This document shows positions 25,835 to 32,329 of a stretch of 37,961 bases of DNA, piece by piece. Made by a program: the position numbers and the translations under genes. Under the pieces are notes generated by a model, which made no database searches, was not told the DNA's origin, and worked only from the letters and a program-made list of their open reading frames with translations. How positions within the stretch are numbered: position 1 is the first letter of the stretch; every line of letters begins with the position of its first letter. Origin of the DNA: an uncultured Erysipelotrichaceae bacterium (GTDB lineage Bacteria; Bacillota_I; Bacilli_A; RFN20; CAG-826); assembly GCA_946612405.1 (NCBI GenBank), contig CAMOEQ010000003.1:1-37961 (forward strand). The letters are read 5' to 3'.

Positions 25835-25847
25835 TTGATTTAATCAA
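25835..25847. promoter_or_regulatory. TTGATTTAATCAA palindrome in a divergent promoter region
   Basis: Two six-base arms are inverted around a single T, between the divergent rsmF-like and pdp genes. The arms match the inner part of the perfect palindrome at 623-642. Both sites are in divergent promoter gaps. A shared regulator is possible but AT-rich palindromes arise easily by chance. Confidence 0.3.
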
Positions 25848-25887
25848 GTTTGCCAATATGCTAATATTTTCATAGAGGTATTTTAAT

Positions 25888-27189
25888 ATGCGAATGGTAG
25901 ATATTATTACAAAGAAACGTGATGGTCACGAATTAAGTGACGAAGAATTAAAATTCTTCGTTTCAGGATATGTCGATGGCAAAATTCCTGATTACCAAGT
26001 TTCAGCTTTATTAATGGCAATTCTTTTTAAAGGAATGAATAACCGTGAAATCGTTACTTTAACCGATTTAATGGAACATAGTGGCGATGTTATGGATTTA
26101 TCTAGTGTTAAAGGCGTCACTTTAGATAAGCACTCAACTGGTGGCGTTGGTGATAAAACATCAATGGCTCTTAGCCCAATGGTTGCTGCCTGTGGTGGTG
26201 TTGTCGCTAAAATGTCAGGTCGTGGCTTGGGCCATACTGGTGGTACACTTGATAAACTTGAATCCATTCCTGGTTTAAATGTCTTTATCTCTGAAGAACA
26301 ATTTTTAAAACAAGTTAACGACATTGGTATCGCAATTGTCGGTCAAACTGGAACATTAGTTCCAGCTGATAAGAAACTCTATGCTTTAAGAGACGTTACC
26401 GGAACAGTTGAATCTACCCCATTAATCGCTAGTAGTGTCATGTCCAAAAAACTCGCTAGTGGTTCACATTGTATTTTACTTGATGTCAAATTCGGTAATG
26501 GGGCATTCATGAAAAATCTTGAATCCGCTAAAGAACTTGCTCAAATCATGTGTAAGATTGGTAATTCACTTGGTAGAGATACCCGTGCAGTGCTTACTGA
26601 TATGGATCAACCATTAGGTTTTGCCGTAGGCAACTCATTAGAAGTTAAAGAAGCTATTGATACGCTTCATGGCCATGGTCCAAAAGATTTTACTGATCTA
26701 TGTTATCGTTCTGGAGCAATTATGCTTGAACAAGCTAAGATTGCTAAAAACGAAAAAGAAGCTCTTGAAATGCTTCATAGAGTTGTTGAAGATGGCTCGG
26801 CCTTTGAGAAATTTAGACAAATGGTCATCGCTCAAGGTGGAGATGTTTCCTATGTTGATCACCCAGAAAAATTTGAAATGGCGAAAAATGTTATCGAAAT
26901 CCGTGCTTCTAAAGCCGGTTATATCAAACAAATTGAAGCATTACGCATTGGCGAAAACGCTATGCGTTTAGGTGCTGGTAGAGAAACATTTGATGATGAA
27001 ATCGATATGTCGGCTGGTATCGTCTTAGCTAAAAAAGTTGGCGACAGAGTTGAAGAAGCCGATTTACTCTGCACAGCTTATACAAATAAAGAAGGATACG
27101 TTGATATTATCAATGATATTAAAGAAGCATTTGTTATCGTTGATGAATTCGTCGAAGTTCCTCCAACCGTTCACGATTATATTAAATAA
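25888..27189 (+). CDS. pdp: Pyrimidine-nucleoside (thymidine) phosphorylase
   Basis: The enzyme phosphorolyses uridine or thymidine to base and pentose 1-phosphate in nucleoside salvage. The 433-residue protein shows phosphate-binding KHSTGGVGDK (81-90) and the family signature SGRGLGHTGGTLDKLESIPG (110-129). The length and the absence of an extra N-terminal domain fit the Pdp/DeoA group, and Pdp is usual in Bacilli. A GAGGT site precedes the ATG. Its stop overlaps the dtd start by one base, so the three downstream genes form a compact operon. Salvage rather than synthesis fits a host-associated lifestyle. Confidence 0.93.
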   Translation: MRMVDIITKKRDGHELSDEELKFFVSGYVDGKIPDYQVSALLMAILFKGMNNREIVTLTDLMEHSGDVMDLSSVKGVTLDKHSTGGVGDKTSMALSPMVAACGGVVAKMSGRGLGHTGGTLDKLESIPGLNVFISEEQFLKQVNDIGIAIVGQTGTLVPADKKLYALRDVTGTVESTPLIASSVMSKKLASGSHCILLDVKFGNGAFMKNLESAKELAQIMCKIGNSLGRDTRAVLTDMDQPLGFAVGNSLEVKEAIDTLHGHGPKDFTDLCYRSGAIMLEQAKIAKNEKEALEMLHRVVEDGSAFEKFRQMVIAQGGDVSYVDHPEKFEMAKNVIEIRASKAGYIKQIEALRIGENAMRLGAGRETFDDEIDMSAGIVLAKKVGDRVEEADLLCTAYTNKEGYVDIINDIKEAFVIVDEFVEVPPTVHDYIK

Positions 27190-27638
27190 TGAGATTAATT
27201 GTTCAAAATTCACTAAACGCCTCTTGTGAGGTCAATAATAGAATCGTGGGAAAAATCTCCCACGGTTTTGTTGTTTTAGTTGGCTTTACTCACGATGATG
27301 ATGAACAAATCGTTCAAAAGATGGCTAATAAAATGCTTTCAATGCGCGTGTTTGAGGACGAAAACGGCAAAACCAATCTTTCCTTGAAAGATGTTAATGG
27401 TGAAATATTATCAATTTCGCAATTTACTTTATATGGCTCATTAAAAGATGGACGTCGTCCGAGTTTTGTTAATGCAATGGCACCAGATGAAGCTACAAAA
27501 TTATATGATTATTTCAATAAGTGCTTAGAAAATGAAGGTTATAAAGTTGAAAAAGGTATTTTTGGAGCAGATATGAAGATATCTTTAATTAATAACGGTC
27601 CATTTACCACAATCTTAGATTCTAAGGAGCTATTTTAA
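27189..27638 (+). CDS. dtd: D-aminoacyl-tRNA deacylase
   Basis: Dtd hydrolyses D-amino acids (and Gly mischarged on tRNA-Ala) from tRNAs, protecting translation. The 149-residue protein has the two active-site motifs: S-I-S-Q-F-T-L-Y-G (near 77-85) and N-G-P-F-T-T-I (near 136-142), which carries the Gly-Pro that gives chiral selectivity. The N-terminal strand reads V-Q-N-S in place of the more usual V-Q-R-V, a small divergence. It overlaps pdp and mnmA by one base on each side, indicating strong coupling. Confidence 0.92.
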   Translation: MRLIVQNSLNASCEVNNRIVGKISHGFVVLVGFTHDDDEQIVQKMANKMLSMRVFEDENGKTNLSLKDVNGEILSISQFTLYGSLKDGRRPSFVNAMAPDEATKLYDYFNKCLENEGYKVEKGIFGADMKISLINNGPFTTILDSKELF

Positions 27639-28768
27639 TGAAGGTTTTAGTTGGTCTAAGTGGTGGTGTTGATTCCGCTGTTGCAGCTTATTTGCTTATA
27701 AAGCAAGGCTATGAAGTAAGTGGCTGTTTTATGCGTAATTGGGACGCTTTAGCTAATGGAGATTATTTAGGTAATCCAACAATCAATGATGATCGTTGCC
27801 CCCAAGAAAAAGATTATCAAGATGCAATAAAAGTGGCTGAAAAACTAAACATTCCATTATTAAGAGTAGATTTTATTAAAGAATATTGGGATCATGTCTT
27901 TTCTTTCTTCTTAGAAGAATATGAAAATGGTCGCACCCCAAATCCAGATATTTTATGCAATAAATATATTAAATTTGATTCATTTTTAGATTTTGCTAAA
28001 GCAAAAGGTTTTGATATGATCGCGATGGGTCATTATGCAAAACGAGTCGAAAAAGATGGCCATTCATATTTAGCAAAATGTAAAGACACATCAAAAGACC
28101 AAACTTATTTCTTATCGCAAATAAATGAAGAACAAATTAAATCATGTTTATTCCCACTTGGTGATATCACTAAAGAAGAAGTTCGCAAAATTGCTCACGA
28201 ATTAAATCTTGAATCCGTAATGGATAAAAAAGATTCCACAGGAGTATGTTTTATCGGTGAAAGAAATTTTAAAGATTTCTTACAAAATTATATTCCAGCT
28301 CAAAAAGGCGATATCATAGATATCGATACCGGAAAAATCATCGGAAAACATCGTGGAGTTTATTATTATACAATCGGTCAACATAAAGGTTTAGGTATCG
28401 GTGGTATAAGTGGTGAAACTGCCTCGGGCTGGTTCATTGTTAAAAAAGACGCTAAAAATAATATTCTTTATGTCACTAGAGGCGATGCTCAAAAATACTT
28501 GATGTCCAATAAATGCATCGTTAGAAAGCTTAATTTCATTAATGAAAAAGAAATATTCCCTCAACAAGTTGGAGTTAAATTTAGATATCGTCAACCAGAT
28601 CATCCAGCTTTAATTAATAAAATTAATGATGAAATAGTTGTAACTTACGATTATTTTAAAGCCGTAACTCCTGGTCAAGAAGCTGTTTTTTATAACAAAG
28701 ATGGCTTAATGATTGGTAGTGGTACAATCGATGAAGTCTATCGAGACGATATAAGAATCGATAAATAA
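27638..28768 (+). CDS. mnmA: tRNA 2-thiouridylase MnmA
   Basis: MnmA thiolates U34 of Lys, Glu and Gln tRNAs. The 376-residue protein has the PP-loop SGGVDS (8-13) and both catalytic Cys, at 107 (I-L-C-N-K) and 204 (G-V-C-F-I-G). The central and C-terminal barrel domains are complete. It needs a sulfur donor such as a cysteine desulfurase, which is not in the window. It is one of two thiolation-type PP-loop enzymes here, the other being the TtcA-like protein at 5187-6305. A bidirectional terminator follows. Confidence 0.95.
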   Translation: MKVLVGLSGGVDSAVAAYLLIKQGYEVSGCFMRNWDALANGDYLGNPTINDDRCPQEKDYQDAIKVAEKLNIPLLRVDFIKEYWDHVFSFFLEEYENGRTPNPDILCNKYIKFDSFLDFAKAKGFDMIAMGHYAKRVEKDGHSYLAKCKDTSKDQTYFLSQINEEQIKSCLFPLGDITKEEVRKIAHELNLESVMDKKDSTGVCFIGERNFKDFLQNYIPAQKGDIIDIDTGKIIGKHRGVYYYTIGQHKGLGIGGISGETASGWFIVKKDAKNNILYVTRGDAQKYLMSNKCIVRKLNFINEKEIFPQQVGVKFRYRQPDHPALINKINDEIVVTYDYFKAVTPGQEAVFYNKDGLMIGSGTIDEVYRDDIRIDK

Positions 28769-28772
28769 AAAA

Positions 28773-28794
28773 CAGATGCATAGCATCTGCTTTT
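28773..28794. terminator. Bidirectional terminator between mnmA and the ABC importer
   Basis: CAGATGC (28773-28779) and GCATCTG (28783-28789) pair around ATA. An A-run lies before it and TTTT after it, so it can act on both converging transcripts. Confidence 0.8.
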
Positions 28795-28805
28795 AATATA
28801 ATTTC

Positions 28806-29870
28806 TTAATTTAGTTCAGCAAGCACATCGGCATCGTTGAACATTTTTAATAATTTTTCAACGGTGAGATTTTCTTTTTCTTTTCCGCTTACATCATAGA
28901 TGATATGTCCACCATGGAACATGATCAGTCTATCGCCATAAGTTATGGCGTCTTTCATATTATGGGTAATCATAATTGTTGTAAGCTTCTTTTCACGAAC
29001 AATTTTATCGGTTAAATCTAAAACCTTTTTTGCGGTCTTAGGATCTAAAGCAGCAGTGTGTTCATCAAGCAATAAAATCTTGCGGTCTAAATTAAATTCA
29101 TGAAGCGAATTGCTAAAAGCAATATAAGCATTGAGCTTTTCTTCGTCATTTTGGGCATTTTCAAGCGCATCTTTATATTCTTTTTCTTTATTTAGATAAA
29201 AGTCTTCTGCAATCTTTTTGCCCTCGGATTTAACTTTTTTAATCTCTTCTTTGATTTTAGCAATCTCTTCTTTTGAAGAATCTTTTTTAATTTTGGCTCT
29301 TAATTCACCTGTATGAATATCTAAATACATCTTCACAAATTCTTTTTTGGTGTCGAGTCTAGCGTCAGTGGCCGCCATTAAAAGAGTTAAAGCTTGTCTT
29401 TGACCTCCTGACATCACGCCGACTTTTTGGCCTAATCGATCTTCAAGTCCCAAAGAAAATTCGCTTAATAATTGCTTATAATATAGTTTTACTATATTGT
29501 TAGAAAATCCCCATTTGATTGGTGAATGATTTTTTCCTCTACGATAAGCAATTTCAAGATTTTCTAAACAAGACATTTCAGCGGTTGTTCCCATCATTGG
29601 ATCTTGGAAAACTCGACCAAAATATTTCGCTCTTTGATGTTCTTTCATATTGGTGATATCCATTCCAGAAAGAACAACGCTTCCTTCATCAGGGAATAAA
29701 CTACCAGTAATGATATTTAATGTGGTAGATTTACCAGAACCATTTGAGCCGATAATTGTTACGAATTCTCCATCATCAATTTTTAAATTAACATGGTCTA
29801 ACGCTACTCTTTTATCAGCTTCATTGCCTGTGAGGTTAAACACTTTTGTGACATTTCTTAATTCAATCAT
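28806..29870 (-). CDS. ABC importer ATPase with a coiled-coil insertion (TrpXYZ type)
   Basis: The ATPase energises an importer with the permease and binding protein encoded upstream. Walker A GSNGSGKST (41-49), the Q-loop Gln89, the signature SGGQRQ (154-159), Walker B ILLLDE (265-270) and the switch His303 are intact. The signature and Walker B are normally about 20-25 residues apart. Here they are separated by more than 100, because of an insertion of roughly 90 residues (about 170-262) rich in Lys, Glu and Ala with heptad-like spacing, probably a helical hairpin. The rest fits the ABC family tied to PF04392 binding proteins. The start overlaps the permease stop by four bases. Confidence 0.88.
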   Translation of the reverse strand: MIELRNVTKVFNLTGNEADKRVALDHVNLKIDDGEFVTIIGSNGSGKSTTLNIITGSLFPDEGSVVLSGMDITNMKEHQRAKYFGRVFQDPMMGTTAEMSCLENLEIAYRRGKNHSPIKWGFSNNIVKLYYKQLLSEFSLGLEDRLGQKVGVMSGGQRQALTLLMAATDARLDTKKEFVKMYLDIHTGELRAKIKKDSSKEEIAKIKEEIKKVKSEGKKIAEDFYLNKEKEYKDALENAQNDEEKLNAYIAFSNSLHEFNLDRKILLLDEHTAALDPKTAKKVLDLTDKIVREKKLTTIMITHNMKDAITYGDRLIMFHGGHIIYDVSGKEKENLTVEKLLKMFNDADVLAELN

Positions 29871-30838
29871 TGTGAAACCTCCTTTTTATGGTTCTTCCTC
29901 AAAGAGGAAATCTTCATTTTAATTAGTGGTAAGCAAAGAGCTAATGTAATTAAAATTGCATATAATAATTTTTGTAATTCAGTTGGTAAACCAAGGCGAA
30001 TTGCTAAGGTGATGATAATAAAATATAGAATCGAACCTAAGGCAACGGAAATTAACCAGTTTTTAAAACTACGTTTTCCAAATATAGCTTCACCAATTAA
30101 GATTGAAGCTAAACCAACAACTAAGTAGCCGGTCGCAGAAACAGTAGAAACTGTTTTTGTTTCTTGAACGTATAAAGCACCAGCTAAACCAATTAAAGCG
30201 TTAGCGATCGCTACGCAGACAATTGTGGCAATATCGGTATTAATACCTTGGCTACGAGCCATTTTTTCGTTCATGCCAGTTGCTCTAATTGCCATTCCAT
30301 ATTCGGTTCCGAAGAAGAAATAGATGAGAGCCATCGCGGCTAAAACAACGCCAGCCATAACACCGATTTTAACTAAATTAGCCCAAGGGCTAATAAAGAC
30401 ACCCATTTCATAATTATATGGTTGAAGAAGCGAATAAATTGTTTGAGGACCGACATCCTTTTTAATGTTTGTGAATGATAATTGGTAATTAAAGATACCA
30501 GGAATATCATTAGCAAGACCTAAAATAATTAAAACGATTGATCCAGCAGCAGTTAAGGTGATGATGCCACTTAATAATTTCGGAATTTTTAAAACGCGGT
30601 TTAAAACACCAGTTACAATTCCACATAGCGCTCCAGCAAAAATACTCACTAGAGTTGCAAGCCATGGATTACATCCATTATAAATAAGCACTCCAGCAGC
30701 GGCCATTCCAATAAGGAATGAACCTTCAGCAGTTAAATCAGCAAAATCTAATAATCGATATGTTAAAAATATACCTAATGCTAATAAAACGCATGGTAAG
30801 CCACTAGATAAAATATTTAAAACAACATCTAAAAACAT
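29867..30838 (-). CDS. ABC importer permease (TrpY-like, BPD_transp_2 family)
   Basis: This 323-residue integral membrane protein has about eight to nine hydrophobic segments and belongs to the permease family shared with branched-chain amino-acid and ribose-type systems. The N-terminal segment R-L-L-D-F-A-D-L-T-A-E-G-S-F (near 28-41) and the cytoplasmic loop with A-I-R-A-T-G-M-N-E-K-M-A-R-S-Q-G-I (near 184-200), which should contact the ATPase, are typical of TrpY-like permeases. It lies 10 bases after the binding-protein gene with an AAGG site in front, and overlaps the ATPase gene. The transported compound is not given by the sequence. Confidence 0.9.
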   Translation of the reverse strand: MFLDVVLNILSSGLPCVLLALGIFLTYRLLDFADLTAEGSFLIGMAAAGVLIYNGCNPWLATLVSIFAGALCGIVTGVLNRVLKIPKLLSGIITLTAAGSIVLIILGLANDIPGIFNYQLSFTNIKKDVGPQTIYSLLQPYNYEMGVFISPWANLVKIGVMAGVVLAAMALIYFFFGTEYGMAIRATGMNEKMARSQGINTDIATIVCVAIANALIGLAGALYVQETKTVSTVSATGYLVVGLASILIGEAIFGKRSFKNWLISVALGSILYFIIITLAIRLGLPTELQKLLYAILITLALCLPLIKMKISSLRKNHKKEVSQ

Positions 30839-30848
30839 CTTTTATACC

Positions 30849-31832
30849 TTAGATTTTTTCTGCTCTTGATAATACTGATTCAGGAATTTCGATTCCAGAA
30901 TTAGCTAAATTAGTTTCGGAATATTTGATTGTGCATTGATCAGCAGCCATATAAACGACTGGTAATTCTTTAGCTTGTTTGCCATTTTTAATGATTTCAA
31001 CAGCTAATTTACCAGTTTCTTTTCCTAATGTTTCATAATCGAATGAATAGGAAATATGACCACCAGTTTTTACTTCACCGAATTCACCACACATCGATAA
31101 GACGTGATAAGTATTACAAGCTTCTTTAATCGCATTCATATTAGCAGCGATATTATTGTCGGTTGGAACATAAATTGCATCCATGCCATCTTTACTTGCT
31201 AAAGCAATTGCGTTAGCAGCGATATCACTTGGGCCAGTAACTGTTTGACGAATAACTTCTAAGCCAAGAGTTTTAGCAATTTGTTCAGCTTGATTAGCTT
31301 GTACTACGCTATTTTCTTCACTTTGAGTGTAGATGATGCCGATTTTATCGGCAGCAGGCATAATTTCTTTAATCAAACTAATTTGAAGAAGAATTGGTTG
31401 AGCATCGCTAGCACCAGTAACAAAACCGATTCCATTTTCGTTAGATTCAACAAGTTTTGCCCCAACTGGATCGGTGACAGCGGTGAATAATACTGGATTT
31501 GTTTTACCATTATCAACTGAAGCGGATTGAAGAGCTTTAGAAGCGCCTGTACCTAAACCAAGTGTCATCGATGAAGAAACAACTAAATCTTTAGCCATTG
31601 TTTGTAAAGCAGCTTCATCGCCACCAGCATTCTTCTCATTTATTGAGAAGTCTTTATTTTCTTCTAAACCAGCTTCAACTAAAGCTTCTTTAAATCCTTT
31701 AGCAGCTAATTTTAAAGCATCGTGTTCAACTGGAAATAAAACACCGATTGAATATGAACCTTTAGAACAACCACCTAAAGCAGTCATCGACATTGCAATT
31801 AACGACATAGTAAGTAGATTCAATTTTTTCAT
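30849..31832 (-). CDS. ABC importer substrate-binding lipoprotein (PF04392, TrpX-like)
   Basis: The 327-residue protein begins with a lipoprotein signal peptide: MKK, a hydrophobic core and lipobox A-L-G-G-C with Cys22 as the lipidation site. The mature part is a two-lobe binding protein of the ABC_sub_bind family, with I-G-V-L-F-P near the mature N terminus, T-A-V-T-D-P-V-G-A near residue 118 and V-P-T-D-N-N near 222. Family members are predicted Trp or other aromatic amino-acid binders in Firmicutes. It is the first gene of the unit, with AAAAGGAG eight bases before the ATG and a structured leader further upstream. Substrate assignment is inferred. Confidence 0.88.
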   Translation of the reverse strand: MKKLNLLTMSLIAMSMTALGGCSKGSYSIGVLFPVEHDALKLAAKGFKEALVEAGLEENKDFSINEKNAGGDEAALQTMAKDLVVSSSMTLGLGTGASKALQSASVDNGKTNPVLFTAVTDPVGAKLVESNENGIGFVTGASDAQPILLQISLIKEIMPAADKIGIIYTQSEENSVVQANQAEQIAKTLGLEVIRQTVTGPSDIAANAIALASKDGMDAIYVPTDNNIAANMNAIKEACNTYHVLSMCGEFGEVKTGGHISYSFDYETLGKETGKLAVEIIKNGKQAKELPVVYMAADQCTIKYSETNLANSGIEIPESVLSRAEKI

Positions 31833-31849
31833 TTTGTATACTCCTTTTC

Positions 31850-32039
31850 AAAAATAAATCCCGGGAGCAAACACCGGGGGTTATCTTTTTCCAGGTGTTT
31901 GACTTATGTCTCCCACCTGTCATTTTTAAAGTAGGAAACAATTACCTAAAATAAAAATAACCAAAGTAAAAATAGCTTTTGGAGTTAGAAATAGATTTTA
32001 AATTTCTAATCATACTATTCTTCTTTCTTACGTTTTATA
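31850..32039 (-). promoter_or_regulatory. Long attenuator-like leader of the ABC importer operon, candidate riboswitch
   Basis: Read as minus-strand RNA, CAGGTG (31914-31919) pairs with CACCTG (31892-31897), enclosing a GAC/GTC mini-hairpin. CAAACACC (31894-31901) can instead pair over eight bases with GGTGTTTG (31868-31875). CCCGG (31874-31878) pairs with CCGGG (31860-31864), followed by ATTTATTTTT just before the ribosome binding site. The second pairing excludes both the first and the third, the layout of an aptamer, antiterminator and terminator. Upstream hairpins are TTAGAAAT/ATTTCTAA (31985-31992 with 32002-32009) and CCAAA/TTTGG (31961-31965 with 31978-31982). A weak -10 box (TATAAA) lies at 32034-32039. 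There is no T-box motif. I recognise no known class. Confidence 0.6.
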
Positions 32040-32160
32040 TTATTGCAAATATGTCATAAAACAAAGATTTTTTTACACTTATTAGAAAAAATATCTTAAA
32101 TTACGCGTATATTCTTATAAAAAATAAATATTTTATTTAAATAAATATGTGATATAGTTT

Positions 32161-32308
32161 TATTGCTCCGATAAAGGAATTTGCCACTCCTTTGGAGATG
32201 ATGAAAGTCATCGTAGGTCTGCGTTAAAGATCAATTAATTAAGTGCAATACAAAGTATTGAATAAGGATGGTACCGCGAAAAACATCGTTCCTTAGAGAT
32301 ACTTTTTT
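32161..32308 (+). promoter_or_regulatory. T-box leader controlling alaS
   Basis: The conserved T-box TGGTACC (32269-32275) is flanked by AAGGA (32264-32268) pairing with TCCTT (32290-32294). GCG (32276-32278) pairs with CGT (32287-32289), the classic antiterminator that binds the tRNA acceptor end. CAATAC/GTATTG (32246-32251 with 32255-32260) forms the preceding hairpin. AAAGTAT (32252-32258) can instead pair with ATACTTT (32299-32305) just before six T residues, giving the terminator. Upstream hairpins at 32166-32197 and 32197-32212 should be Stem I. Ala codons GCC (32183-32185) and GCG (32221-32223) are specifier candidates; I cannot decide between them. Uncharged tRNA-Ala should raise alaS expression. 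A weak -10 box, TATAGT, lies at 32153-32158. Confidence 0.88.
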
Positions 32309-32329
32309 ATTTTGTTTAGGAGGATAAAT

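Noticed and set aside
31833..31923. Possible Trp leader peptide in the ABC-importer leader (ATG at 31921-31923 on the minus strand)
   Set aside because: There is no ribosome binding site, only one Trp codon in the leader part, and the frame stays open into the downstream gene, so classical attenuation by a leader peptide is unlikely.
31850..32039. T-box in front of the ABC importer
   Set aside because: The conserved TGGNACC motif is absent, unlike the alaS leader on the other strand.
32161..32250. Long-range pairing TATTGC (32161-32166) with GCAATA (32245-32250) as base of Stem I
   Set aside because: If the -10 box at 32153-32158 is right, transcription starts within or after the 5' arm. 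It was left out of the model.
32312..32329. alaS start at TTG 32312
   Set aside because: It would translate through the AGGAGG site. The ATG at 32330 gives the canonical protein start.
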